A DNA stretch of 64,000 nt from the NCBI RefSeq assembly GCF_000735135.1, contig NZ_JPLZ01000006.1, positions 186,001 through 250,000 on the forward strand, read 5' to 3'. Origin of the DNA: Chryseobacterium sp. FH1. GTDB taxonomy: Bacteria; Bacteroidota; Bacteroidia; Flavobacteriales; Weeksellaceae. Below, one piece after another: positions 52,272 to 61,211 of this stretch (positions are counted from its first letter, which is position 1; each line of letters starts with the position of its first letter). The notes under the pieces are model-generated. The model was not told the origin of the DNA and searched no databases. It was given only the letters and a program-made list of their open reading frames with translations. Position numbers and translations under genes: made by a program.

Positions 52272-54713
52272 ATGAAGTGGCGATTTCTGTATGCCTTCTC
52301 TATGTTGTGGATGTCGACGGCTATCTGGGGGCAAAATAACATTCCTGAAAAATTCAGGAATAGATACTACAAGATACAAGACCTGCAGATGTCTGACGAT
52401 CGGAAGCATGTTGCTTTCAACAAGGCCTATCAGCAAAGTACCGATACGGTTGCGCTGGTAGCTGCCAATGGAAGTGATTCTGTTTTGTTGGACTTTCCCA
52501 AGACGATTCGATCAGCATTTACCAAAACTGGAAATTTTTTTGTCAGGAATACAAAGAATGCAGAACTGGTGCTGTTGCCTTCCCTTCAAAAGATCAGATG
52601 GGAAGATATTCAAGGGGCGGAGTATTCGAAAGACCTCAACTTAATTTTGGTACTGAAAGATCATTTGCTTCAGGTCGTTGATGACAGAGGCAATCTGGTG
52701 CGGACTGTACAGGATGTCCATAGTGTCCACAATAAGGAAGGAAATCTATTTTACACCAGAAAACATGACTTGCAGTACCAGTTACATCAGCTGACAGAAA
52801 GATCAAGCACTCTGATCTTCGAATCGAAAAACGAGAAATTGGATGTTTTTCAACTCTCACCATACGCTTACATTGTCTTTGAATTGGTGGAAAAGCAAAA
52901 TGATGTTCATTTCATCGATATTCTGGAAAACCATCAGGCAAAATTGGAGCATCCATCGCTTACCGGTATTTCCTGTCTCATGCAGAAGCCTGTGCAGATA
53001 GTCAAAGGTCAGATCTTCATGGATTTGATCGTCAAGACCACTCCCAAGGATAGAAGCGCCGTAGAGATCTGGTACGGCAATGACAATTATATCATTGAGC
53101 ATACCTACGATAAAGGGGGAAATGTTTTTGTATTGTGGAATCCTTATGAAAATAAGGTTATAAAACTAGAAGATCCGGAATCCACACGCTTCTTTCACAA
53201 TGGAAGTAAGAAATATGTGTTGGCCTTCGATCCGCTGAAGCACCGTGACTACACAAAAAAGCTTCCGCCATTCACCCTGTACCGTTATGATATTGCGTCG
53301 AAAAAGCAGGAACTGCTTGCTGATACAGGAAGTGTCGTTTACGCCGACCCGACGGGGAAATACCTTGCCACGCTCAAGAATGACGTGTGGTGGCTGATCG
53401 ACGTCGAAACAAAGGCAGAAGTAAAAATCCCATTGAAAACTGCTCGGGCGGCCTATTTTTCAAACGATGGCAAAATTTTGCTGTTTGAAAACGAAAATAG
53501 CCTTACAGAATACAATACAGGGTCTGGAAAGCTTCGTGATCTAACTGTTCCCAAAGGATACAGAAGTCGTATCATTTCTGACAACTATGTTCCTATCAGT
53601 CCCGGCTCCAACATCAACAGGACCAATTTTGACCATGGTAAAAAGCTGTATGTCCAATTATGGAACAGGTCGGGCAATATGACCGCCATAGCAAGTTATT
53701 ATAAAGGAAGGTTGGAGATCCTGATGCCACCAACAGAAGATTATATTGGTGACCTTGAGGTAATAAATGACGGCTCGAGTTTGATCTATACACGCAGCAA
53801 TGTCAACATGCCCCCACAGATATGGTGGAAGAGCAAGCAGTCGGCTCTTGTGTATGATTCAAAGAAACAAGATCAAAAGGCCACAGGAATTAGGTCTGAG
53901 AAAATCACGGCCTACAATTCGGAGGGGAAAGAGGTGGTCGGAGTACTGATCTATCCATTGGATTTTGACAAAAATAAAAAATACCCCATGGTGACGGCTA
54001 TTTATGAATCGCAGACATTCGAGAGCAACAAGTACTTGGTTGACGGGATGTTTGGTTCCACAGAGGGGATCAACGGGCGTCATCTTGTTGAAAATGGATA
54101 TTTTGTGTTTCTACCGAGTATTGTCTATGGCGCGAGAGGTGCGGGGTTTTCAGCATTGGACTGTGTTGATGCCCAGTTGGATGCTCTTCAAAAGTACGAT
54201 TTCATCGATTTTTCAAGAGTGGCATTGATAGGGCATTCGCACGGAGGTTACGAGACCAGCTTCATAGCAACCCGTTCTGATCGATTTGCGACGTTTGTCT
54301 CAGGTGCGGGCAATAGCGATCTGGTAAGATCTTTCAATTCTTTCAACTATAATTTTAAGAGTCCTTTTTTCTGGCAGTTTGAGGATGGGCAGTACCGTAT
54401 GCCTGGTCCATTTGCCAGCAATAAAGAGCTATATATCGAGAGCAGTCCTGTCTATCACGCGGAAAACGTCAAAAGACCCATTTTGTTATGGGCAGGCAAA
54501 AAGGATGACAATATTATTTGGGATCAAAGTATGGAGTTTTATTTGGCCTTGCGTCGAAACAACAAAAAGGTCACGGCTCTCTTTTATCCGGAAGATGGTC
54601 ATACGATAAGCAAGATCGAGAATAGGATCGATTTGTACGGCCGTATATACGATTGGTTGGATCACCATTTGAAAGATGTGAAAAAAGATTGGATCCAGAA
54701 AATGGACAATTGA
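52272..54713 (+). CDS. Exported S9 family (prolyl oligopeptidase-type) peptidase
   Basis: An alpha/beta hydrolase peptidase of 813 residues from ATG 52272 (frame opens at 52260). Signal peptide (LYAFSMLWMSTAIWGQ), an N-terminal beta-propeller-like part and a C-terminal catalytic domain with all three residues: nucleophile Ser in GHSHGGYE (about residue 656), Asp in AGKKDDN (about 745) and His in PEDGHT (about 777). It probably trims peptides in the periplasm or at the surface before uptake by the SusC/SusD pair encoded just upstream. A strong terminator follows, so the SusC, SusD and S9 genes form one operon. Confidence 0.9.
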   Translation: MKWRFLYAFSMLWMSTAIWGQNNIPEKFRNRYYKIQDLQMSDDRKHVAFNKAYQQSTDTVALVAANGSDSVLLDFPKTIRSAFTKTGNFFVRNTKNAELVLLPSLQKIRWEDIQGAEYSKDLNLILVLKDHLLQVVDDRGNLVRTVQDVHSVHNKEGNLFYTRKHDLQYQLHQLTERSSTLIFESKNEKLDVFQLSPYAYIVFELVEKQNDVHFIDILENHQAKLEHPSLTGISCLMQKPVQIVKGQIFMDLIVKTTPKDRSAVEIWYGNDNYIIEHTYDKGGNVFVLWNPYENKVIKLEDPESTRFFHNGSKKYVLAFDPLKHRDYTKKLPPFTLYRYDIASKKQELLADTGSVVYADPTGKYLATLKNDVWWLIDVETKAEVKIPLKTARAAYFSNDGKILLFENENSLTEYNTGSGKLRDLTVPKGYRSRIISDNYVPISPGSNINRTNFDHGKKLYVQLWNRSGNMTAIASYYKGRLEILMPPTEDYIGDLEVINDGSSLIYTRSNVNMPPQIWWKSKQSALVYDSKKQDQKATGIRSEKITAYNSEGKEVVGVLIYPLDFDKNKKYPMVTAIYESQTFESNKYLVDGMFGSTEGINGRHLVENGYFVFLPSIVYGARGAGFSALDCVDAQLDALQKYDFIDFSRVALIGHSHGGYETSFIATRSDRFATFVSGAGNSDLVRSFNSFNYNFKSPFFWQFEDGQYRMPGPFASNKELYIESSPVYHAENVKRPILLWAGKKDDNIIWDQSMEFYLALRRNNKKVTALFYPEDGHTISKIENRIDLYGRIYDWLDHHLKDVKKDWIQKMDN

Positions 54714-54716
54714 AAA

Positions 54717-54744
54717 CTGCCCCATTCCTGGGGCAGCTTTTTTT
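54717..54744. terminator. Intrinsic terminator of the SusC/SusD/S9 operon
   Basis: CTGCCCCA and TGGGGCAG are perfect 8-bp arms around TTCC, followed by a T run, 3 bp after the S9 stop codon. It also lies at the end of the convergent DUF6520 gene. Confidence 0.9.
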
Positions 54745-55018
54745 AGTTAGGTACGCTGTTTCTTAATACGTCAGGGCAACTGGTGCCACTGATATAATGC
54801 AGGCTTTCCGTACCTGGACCGGCTACGGTGCATTCATAGGAACCGGCATTATCACACATTTTTGAAACTGCTTGACAAGGTATGGCTTCATTTGGTCTGA
54901 AAAGATATCCTTGGATAGTGGTTGATCTTGCTTCTTTTTCTACTTGATGGGCATAAGCGGTCCCAATTCCCAACATACCAATAACAACTGGCAAGATGGC
55001 TTTCTTTAAATTGTTCAT
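54743..55018 (-). CDS. DUF6520-type small exported protein
   Basis: A 91-residue protein with signal peptide (AILPVVIGMLGIGTAYA) and a mature part of about 65 residues with four cysteines (C48, C55, C63, C80). QGYLFRPNEAIPCQAVSKMCDNAGSYECTV is the pattern of DUF6520, small exported proteins found in Bacteroidetes near MauE/DoxX-like membrane proteins and SusC/SusD pairs. The cysteines probably form disulfides in the periplasm. Function unknown; a peptide cargo, signal or bacteriocin-like role is possible. Transcribed with the MauE-like gene behind it. Confidence 0.75.
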   Translation of the reverse strand: MNNLKKAILPVVIGMLGIGTAYAHQVEKEARSTTIQGYLFRPNEAIPCQAVSKMCDNAGSYECTVAGPGTESLHYISGTSCPDVLRNSVPN

Positions 55019-55051
55019 AATGATAATTTTAAAAATTTATGCTTACTCTGT

Positions 55052-56581
55052 TTAAGGTTTTTCAGCATTTCCCCTGTTTATCTCTTCCATCAGAGACCTT
55101 GCAGGTCGATAACGGACAAGATGATCTCCGACCAATGCGTAGAGGTATTGGTCGGTAACAAGCATTTGGGACAGCGATCTTCCGCTGCGGTGAAGTACAT
55201 AGAAACTGCCCCAATAGTCGAATGAGTTGGTCTTGTAGACATCAATGATCGATGCCTTCTTCCACATTTCCTTTGGCTCCGATCTGCCGATAAGTGCAGA
55301 CCTGTTAAATATGAGCCCATTGTGGATGGCCATCGTGTAATTCACCATGGTTGGTGCATGGCTCATTTTTACAGAACCGTCAGTCAGTTGACGGGTCTTG
55401 ATTCTTGAATCTGAAGTGGTGTCGATCGTTTTGCCTTGGCCTATAAGCCTTAGCTGGTCATCCATTTTCAGGATTTGATTCCGGTGGTAGAACATATAGT
55501 ACAGCTCATCTCTCTGCTCATCATAGAGTAATCTTCCATCGCTGTCAAACCAATTGTCTTTTTCACGGCTCAAGATGTGCTCCTGGAGTTGCAACTCTGG
55601 TTTTGACCCCAGATCCAGTATTGCGAGCACATTTTTCTGAGACGACCCTACATTTGTGCGCAAAGCAAATCGGACTGGTGATCTTGCTATCACTTGGTTA
55701 TAGTACGCATCACCAAGGCTTATGGTCTGAAGTTGTACATTAGTGGAAAGCAATCCTTTGTAGATGACTGGAACCGTTCCGTCAAAACCATAGATATCGT
55801 TTCGTCTTATTTGATATGTCAGTGCCTTGTAAGTATGGTTACCCTCTGGCGTGACCGACAGCCTCTCCATGTTTGAAAGATCATTGCTGACCCTCAGTAT
55901 ATGAAATGGCGAAGTCTTGTTGGCTAGATAAATTCCATTTTTATTTGCGCCTGCAAAATAGTAGGAGTCGGTTTCAAGGTTCAGTACTTGATCTTGGAGG
56001 ATGGGCTGGTGTGGAAACCTTCTGGTAAAATTGTTCTCCTTTTTGATGATCTGTTCCGAAGAAAAGAAAAGGGAGATCACCACAAGCGAACTGGCGATAA
56101 AGATACCTAGTAATAGAGAACATTGCATCAAAAGGAATGGTCTGACATCTTTATCTTTTTTTCTTTCTTCTTGTTTCAAAGAGAGAACAGATAACGCGGC
56201 CACCAACACACATGCAATATTAAAAAACAGATGTTCCGTCCATCCCATCTTTTCAAGGATACCACCACAGGAACAAGGCACAAAATCACTATGATTCAAA
56301 ATAAGGTAGATGTACGCAGTAAACGCACACATGAGACCAAAAGAAGCATAGAGACCTGTGAGCCGGAATTTTGGTACAGTGAGGAGAACGACGATCACAA
56401 GCTCCAGTATAACCACGCCATACGACACCTGATTGGCATAAGAACTGAGCAACGGTGACTGCGCTATTTGAACCTGGAAATTTTCAAAATCAAGGATTTT
56501 GCTCACAGACGCATACGTGAACAGCAATATAAAAAAGTAGGTCGTCACCTTGGTCAGTATTGAAATGAGAGTTGTTTTCAT
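55052..56581 (-). CDS. MauE/DoxX-like membrane protein with C-terminal propeller-like domain
   Basis: A 509-residue protein. The N-terminal about 150 residues are a four-helix MauE/DoxX-type domain (VTTYFFILLFTYASVSKILDFENF; SFGLMCAFTAYIYLI), with CSCGG at about residues 103-107, a redox-type cysteine pair in the loop as in MauE proteins that help disulfide formation. A further membrane helix (about 150-172) precedes a periplasmic domain of about 330 residues with repeated strands (YYFAGANKNGIYLANKTS) that looks like a six-bladed propeller. Fusion of the two is unusual. Context suggests oxidative folding of the Cys-containing small proteins encoded on both sides. Confidence 0.75.
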   Translation of the reverse strand: MKTTLISILTKVTTYFFILLFTYASVSKILDFENFQVQIAQSPLLSSYANQVSYGVVILELVIVVLLTVPKFRLTGLYASFGLMCAFTAYIYLILNHSDFVPCSCGGILEKMGWTEHLFFNIACVLVAALSVLSLKQEERKKDKDVRPFLLMQCSLLLGIFIASSLVVISLFFSSEQIIKKENNFTRRFPHQPILQDQVLNLETDSYYFAGANKNGIYLANKTSPFHILRVSNDLSNMERLSVTPEGNHTYKALTYQIRRNDIYGFDGTVPVIYKGLLSTNVQLQTISLGDAYYNQVIARSPVRFALRTNVGSSQKNVLAILDLGSKPELQLQEHILSREKDNWFDSDGRLLYDEQRDELYYMFYHRNQILKMDDQLRLIGQGKTIDTTSDSRIKTRQLTDGSVKMSHAPTMVNYTMAIHNGLIFNRSALIGRSEPKEMWKKASIIDVYKTNSFDYWGSFYVLHRSGRSLSQMLVTDQYLYALVGDHLVRYRPARSLMEEINRGNAEKP

Positions 56582-56593
56582 ATCGTTCTCTTT

Positions 56594-56764
56594 TTATCCG
56601 ATCCGCACAAGCATCCAGATGGTTTTTTGATTGCAGTAGTAAGGCATTCTATTTCCCTGCGAAACAAGGCATGTCGTTTTGAAGTTCCCGATGCTTTCCC
56701 AGATCCCACTCACGGGACAGATGTTGCCGGTCGTGCATAATTGGGTAGAGTAATTGGGGTTCAT
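56594..56764 (-). CDS. Small four-cysteine protein (56 residues)
   Basis: An ATG-started frame of 56 codons ending 12 bp before the MauE-like gene. MNPNYSTQLCTTGNICPVSG is followed by IWES and a basic end; cysteines at 10, 16, 32 and 44. It has no signal peptide, and an in-frame stop lies just upstream of the ATG, so an extended form is excluded. Location between two co-directional genes and the four cysteines support a real gene. Confidence 0.55.
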   Translation of the reverse strand: MNPNYSTQLCTTGNICPVSGIWESIGNFKTTCLVSQGNRMPYYCNQKTIWMLVRIG

Positions 56765-56788
56765 AGATGGATGTGTTTTTTGTTATTG

Positions 56789-57001
56789 CTAAGGTTGTTT
56801 CCAGTCTTGGCCGTCTCTTACGGGTGGGTCGGGGTCCAGTTCCCATAGGTCGCGATGGCTGTTCGATGGGTCTTGGATACTGTCGGTTGCTCTTTTGTTA
56901 AGTTTTGGTATGGCAGAAACTTCGGGGTTGTCATGCTCACGGCATTGTTGGGTCGTGATGCCAAAAGCGAGGATGATTGCAAATAGGATGAACTTTTTCA
57001 T
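56789..57001 (-). CDS. Small lipoprotein-like peptide (70 residues)
   Basis: A 70-residue protein with signal peptide (FILFAIILAFGITTQQC; lipobox-like before Cys20, R-E-H after). The mature 50 residues are hydrophilic with one region rich in Asp/Pro (LWELDPDPPVRDGQDWKQP). It is the first gene of the minus-strand small-protein operon (70 aa, 56 aa, MauE-like, DUF6520), divergent from the TPR-AraC regulator. No family recognised; a processed peptide precursor is possible. Confidence 0.6.
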   Translation of the reverse strand: MKKFILFAIILAFGITTQQCREHDNPEVSAIPKLNKRATDSIQDPSNSHRDLWELDPDPPVRDGQDWKQP

Positions 57002-57273
57002 AAGGTTGAATGTTTTAAAAAGTTGATCCGGCCGGATGTTAATGATTAGAATTCTTTGTCAAATGTAGAAGGCTTAAGAGCTTGTGGCAAGCGCTTGGCG
57101 TAGGGATTTATAAATCTGGACGGCCAGATTTATAAATTTTGACGACAAATAATGTTGCCATATTGCGTTATGCATTGGTTTTGTGTGTTTTTATTCATTT
57201 ATGTTTGTGTAATCTTTCATTTTTGTGTCATATTGATTAAATTTGATTGATTTCAATACAAAAAACACAGACT

Positions 57274-58974
57274 GTGAAGAATCAAAAATTACTGATGATA
57301 TGGGCTCTGCTATTTTTCAGCTGGTTTCATGCCCGGCACTCTGGATCGGACGATTACCAGAATATCCGCAGACACTACGAGTTCAAGAAGAAAAATGACA
57401 GTTTCGCGCTACCTTACGTTTACCGATACATTGGTCTTGCGAAGAGAAATGGAAGCAATGCCCACTTGTATCAGGCCTACAAGGATGCCGTAATGTTCAC
57501 GCCTTCCGAGGCCACGAAGTTAAGATATGCAGATAGCACGATCGCTGTGGCATTACTGACAAAAAACGATAGTTATATCACCAGTGCATACCTGGGAAAG
57601 GGGATTATTTATTATTTCAATTTTCGGAAGTACAGGTTGGCGCTCAATGAATATCTCACGGCCTATGACCACGCGCAAAAAATTAAAGATGAATACCTGC
57701 GGCACAAAGTGATTTACCACATAGGAGTGGTAAAGTCCTATCTGGGCTACTACGATGAGGCAGAAGGTCATTTCTTGGAATGTGCGGCGTATTATAGGGC
57801 GCAGTCCGAAAGGTCGGGGCATCCCAACCAGCTGTACAATGATAGGAGAGGTTATTACAAAAGCCTGCATCAATTGTTGGTTTGCTATCGCTATCAGAGA
57901 GATTTCAAAAGATCGGACAGCCTTTTGGGTCTGGGGCTTGAACTGACAGGAAAGGATCTTGATTTTGAGGTGGAGAACGCGTATTTTAAAAAATGCCTGG
58001 GAATTTCTGAGTTTTATAATGCCAAAAATAGCCAGAGCATCTCATCGTTGGAGGCATCGCTCCCTGCCATTCGCAGGGCAGGCGATTTTGCCTGGGCATC
58101 GGTTGTTGATTATTACTTGGCAAAAAATTATGTACAGCTCAAGGAGCAGGGCAGGGCAATGGCATATTTTCAGCAGGTAGATTCGATTTTCAACCGGCAC
58201 GCCTTTATGCTGCCGGAGCTCCGTCCTGCTTACGAATATCTGATAAAGCATTACAGGCAGCAGGGGGATTTGAGAAAACAGTTGTATTACACAGATCAGC
58301 TCTTGAGGGCAGATAGTTTGATCACGAGAGACTTCAGCTATCTGTCGGGTAAGATCCACAAGGAGTATGATACAAAGATGCTGTTGGATGAGAAGGAAAG
58401 ACTGGAGGTATCTGGTCGTTATAAGGTTCTGTATGGAGTGCTGTCTTCGCTGGTAGCATTGGTGTTATTGCTGTTGCTGATCTTCCATTACAGAAAAGAG
58501 AAAAGGGTAACCGTGCAGTATGGGCTGTTGCAGCAGAAGCTTCGTACGGATGCTCTGGAACCGCTGGAACCTGTGGTTTCCAATGACCTTTCCAGGAAAA
58601 CGGTCTTGAGTCAGGAGAAGAATAGGGATTTTGATGCAAAGATCAGGGATTTCGAAGAGTCAAAAGGATATACGAAGCCGGGTCTGTCACTCTCGAAGCT
58701 TGCAACCAGGTTTGGGACCAATACCCAATATTTGTCAACTTACATCAATGAGAACAAAGGGGTTAATTTCAACCGCTATATCAATGATCTGAGAATTAGC
58801 TATATCACCCACTTGATGAATACCGAAAAGAAGTATCTCAATTATAACATAAAGGCCTTGGCCTCAGAATGTGGCATGGCATCCCGACAGCATTTCTCCG
58901 ACCTCTTTTTTGAGATCAATGGCATTCGCCCCACAGATTACATCCGCAAAAGAAAACAGGAATTACAAAATTAA
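57274..58974 (+). CDS. Membrane-anchored TPR-AraC transcription regulator
   Basis: About 566 residues from GTG 57274 (TTG 57247 and ATG 57295 are alternatives; the GTG gives KNQKLLMIWALLFFSWFHAR, a good signal segment). The periplasmic part has TPR-like repeats (for example FRKYRLALNEYLTAYDHAQKIKD), then a membrane helix (VLYGVLSSLVALVLLLLLIFHY) and a C-terminal AraC-type double HTH: SLSKLATRFGTNTQYLSTYINENKG and IKALASECGMASRQHFSDLFFEINGIRPTDYIR. Such hybrid one-component regulators are common near SusC/SusD loci and detect a periplasmic signal. It is divergent from the small-protein operon and probably controls it and the SusC operon. Confidence 0.85.
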   Translation: MKNQKLLMIWALLFFSWFHARHSGSDDYQNIRRHYEFKKKNDSFALPYVYRYIGLAKRNGSNAHLYQAYKDAVMFTPSEATKLRYADSTIAVALLTKNDSYITSAYLGKGIIYYFNFRKYRLALNEYLTAYDHAQKIKDEYLRHKVIYHIGVVKSYLGYYDEAEGHFLECAAYYRAQSERSGHPNQLYNDRRGYYKSLHQLLVCYRYQRDFKRSDSLLGLGLELTGKDLDFEVENAYFKKCLGISEFYNAKNSQSISSLEASLPAIRRAGDFAWASVVDYYLAKNYVQLKEQGRAMAYFQQVDSIFNRHAFMLPELRPAYEYLIKHYRQQGDLRKQLYYTDQLLRADSLITRDFSYLSGKIHKEYDTKMLLDEKERLEVSGRYKVLYGVLSSLVALVLLLLLIFHYRKEKRVTVQYGLLQQKLRTDALEPLEPVVSNDLSRKTVLSQEKNRDFDAKIRDFEESKGYTKPGLSLSKLATRFGTNTQYLSTYINENKGVNFNRYINDLRISYITHLMNTEKKYLNYNIKALASECGMASRQHFSDLFFEINGIRPTDYIRKRKQELQN

Positions 58975-59134
58975 TACCTCTTTCATCCCCCAGCTCCCAA
59001 ACCCTCATTTCCAAACCCTCAAACTCTAAACCCCTCGAACTCTCAAACCCTAAAACGCACATTCATCAATCTCCCACCTCCCTTACCCAACACCCATTTT
59101 CCACTTTCTTCGTAAATTATCTCAAAAAACAGAC
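58975..59134. repeat. Low-complexity C/A-rich stretch
   Basis: Loose copies of AAACCCTCAAACTCT-type sequence (about 58990-59055) fill the gap before the RteC gene. No gene seen. Confidence 0.5.
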
Positions 59135-59983
59135 ATGGTAACAAACAATTTTTTGAGAAGGGTAGAGAAAGAGTATGAACGGATGGAGCGTTCATTGTCG
59201 GAGATTGATCAGCAACAGGAAGACCGGCTGGTAACAGCTGAGCAATGCCTGATGTTGATTGATGGACACGTTAGGAAACTAAAAGCACAGGTGATCAGAC
59301 ATCAGTTTGATTCGATGGCGGATGAGGTTTGTTTCTTCAGGGATCTCAAGCCGAAATTCATATCGAAATATCTCTACTACAATCAGATTTTGGAAATCGA
59401 ATCTCTAAGACCCAGATCTGGCAAAAAAGCCATCAAAAAGTTTTATGAGAACAGAATGGCAAAGCTTAATGAAGATTACTTGGGCTACATTGAGTTTTAC
59501 AATTACTTCAAAAGAGGGGCAACGTACCTGGATCAGAAGTATTTTGTACGCAACGCCTACGACCTGAAGATGAGGTTGCCGGATCATTTGTACAGCTTCG
59601 ACGACGGCTTTACAACTTTTTATGACCACCAGGTCGCAAAGATCATCGCTAATGATGATATGATAAATTTTCTGATGGCTAGGCTTAAGGCATTGGAAAT
59701 AGGGGAGGAACAGCAAACCATTCCGAAAAACACATTGAAATGGACCGCGCCCAAGGTGGCTTTGATCGAATTGATCTATGCCTTGCACCACTGTCGCTGC
59801 TTTAATGCCGGAACGCTGGATCTGAGTGAGACCACCAAGGTCTTTGAGCAGTTGCTGGAGGTGGATCTCCATAATTTCCATAAGGTGATTGCCGAAATTA
59901 AGGCGCGCAAAAGCAACCGGACAAAATTTCTGCAGCACCTGCAGCAAAATCTCGAACAACTATTCTTGGACACCGATTTTTAA
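59135..59983 (+). CDS. RteC family protein
   Basis: A 282-residue protein of the RteC type, known from CTnDOT-like conjugative transposons, where RteC controls excision genes. Typical parts seen: FDSMADEVCFFRDLKPKFIS, the region YNQILEIESLRP, KKFYENRMAKLNEDYLGYIEFYNYFKRGATYLDQKYF, and a C-terminal WTAPKVALIELIYALHHCRCFNAGTLDL winged-helix-like part. The N-terminus is coiled coil. There is no conjugation gene next to it; in Chryseobacterium such solitary RteC genes occur with small accessory modules like the one that follows. GC-richer than the mnmE island. Confidence 0.85.
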   Translation: MVTNNFLRRVEKEYERMERSLSEIDQQQEDRLVTAEQCLMLIDGHVRKLKAQVIRHQFDSMADEVCFFRDLKPKFISKYLYYNQILEIESLRPRSGKKAIKKFYENRMAKLNEDYLGYIEFYNYFKRGATYLDQKYFVRNAYDLKMRLPDHLYSFDDGFTTFYDHQVAKIIANDDMINFLMARLKALEIGEEQQTIPKNTLKWTAPKVALIELIYALHHCRCFNAGTLDLSETTKVFEQLLEVDLHNFHKVIAEIKARKSNRTKFLQHLQQNLEQLFLDTDF

Positions 59984-60063
59984 CGGTGTTTTTTTATACC
60001 ATCATTTTCCACATCTCATCCACAAATGGCGTGTTCATAGGCTTTTTAAAAGAATCGTTCGGT

Positions 60064-60083
60064 ACTACCGAAGACCTACCGAA
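60064..60083 (+). repeat. Short direct repeats downstream of RteC
   Basis: CTACCGAA occurs twice, 12 bp apart (60064 and 60076). The same core recurs loosely before it (GTTCGGTAC). Possible regulator or recombination site. Confidence 0.3.
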
Positions 60084-60194
60084 ATAATGTCGCCTATATT
60101 TTCAAAATTTGCTTTATCAAATCACAACAAAACCTACCAATATGAATGCCCCATAAATAGATATTATAAAATATAAATTTAAATCCTCGAACTT

Positions 60195-60224
60195 CCAACC
60201 TCCAACCTCCAACCTCCAACCTCC
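60195..60224 (+). repeat. CCAACCT heptamer repeats
   Basis: Four tandem CCAACCT units followed by a looser C/T/A-rich tract up to the next start codon. Seven-base units upstream of a gene could change promoter spacing. Confidence 0.75.
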
Positions 60225-60276
60225 ATCTTCCATCAATTATCAATTATCATTTATCAACCATCATTCATCCTCCATC

Positions 60277-61107
60277 ATGAACTACATCAAACACCTCACC
60301 GGCTTCTTCGAAAAAGTAGCTGACGAAAAAACACTTAATCCTACGCACATTAGTCTGTACATTGCCTTGTTCCAGTTCTGGAATTTCAACCGGTTCAGGA
60401 ATCCGATTAGTATTTCGAGAGATGAGGTGATGCGGATCAGCAAGATCAGCTCAAAGGCAACCTACCACAAGTGTCTCAAGAATTTGCATGCGCTGGGCTA
60501 CATAGATTATCAGCCATCCTACAATCCATTCAGGGGAAGCCACGTCGTGATGTTTGATTTTGCTGGGGAGCTCAAACCTGTTCCAAGGCAGACCAGGACA
60601 AAAAATGAACTTTTTTCTGAATCGGTCGATGAACAAGACTCGAACAACCCTTGTTCAAGTGATGGGACAGGCACTGGACAGGCATTGGTATATTCTATAA
60701 ACAGTACAAACAAGACAAATAATTCAAATGAAATAAATGGGGTTGGGGCAGTTCAAAAATTTTCAGAAAAGGAAAATGGAGAAGCAAATGAAAACATACC
60801 CGGAGAAAAGAAGGGACCTGATAGAGATAGGGCTTTTACACAACCTGAACTTTCAGAGGTTCACGCCTATTTCCAACACCAAGATTGCCCTGGGATCGAA
60901 GCTGAAAAGTTCTACAATTACTTTTCAAGCAACGGCTGGCTGGTCGGCGGAAAATCCAAAATGAAAAATTGGCAGGCGGCCGCCAGAAATTGGATGCTGA
61001 ATTCAAAAAAATTCAACGCTTCACCTCCCGTTCAGAGTGTCACCAATAACATCAGACCCAGCAACCTCACCGCCTCCGTCAACAAATCATACCAGGAAAA
61101 ATTATGA
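60277..61107 (+). CDS. Winged-helix replication-type protein
   Basis: A 276-residue protein. The first about 100 residues form a winged helix (LNPTHISLYIALFQFWNFNRF, ISRDEVMRISKISSKATYHKCLKNLHALGYIDYQPSYNPF), as in phage and plasmid DnaD/replication-initiation-like proteins. A disordered Asn/Thr/Glu-rich middle follows, and the end (about 190-276) has FYNYFSSNGWLVGGKSKMKNWQAAARNWML, typical of the C-terminal DnaD/DnaT-like domain. The stop overlaps an ATG of the next frame at 61104, so it is translationally linked to the DnaC-like ATPase. Together: loading of helicase on an element origin. Confidence 0.8.
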   Translation: MNYIKHLTGFFEKVADEKTLNPTHISLYIALFQFWNFNRFRNPISISRDEVMRISKISSKATYHKCLKNLHALGYIDYQPSYNPFRGSHVVMFDFAGELKPVPRQTRTKNELFSESVDEQDSNNPCSSDGTGTGQALVYSINSTNKTNNSNEINGVGAVQKFSEKENGEANENIPGEKKGPDRDRAFTQPELSEVHAYFQHQDCPGIEAEKFYNYFSSNGWLVGGKSKMKNWQAAARNWMLNSKKFNASPPVQSVTNNIRPSNLTASVNKSYQEKL

Positions 61108-61128
61108 ACTTCCCCCCATCCACCACTT

Positions 61129-61188
61129 CCAGCTCCTGCCAATTCCCCTCCTCTGGAGAGGTGCCCGCGCCAGCGGGTGGGGTGGTTT
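61129..61188. repeat. GC-rich hairpin repeat, copy 1
   Basis: CCCCTCCTCTGGAGAGG, then CCCGCGCCAGCGGG (a 5-bp stem) and GTGGGGTGGTTTTTC. Matching copies lie at 62124-62172 and 62328-62377. This copy occupies the leader of the DnaC-like gene. Confidence 0.8.
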
Positions 61189-61211
61189 TTCAAGTATCTA
61201 AATCCAAAAAC

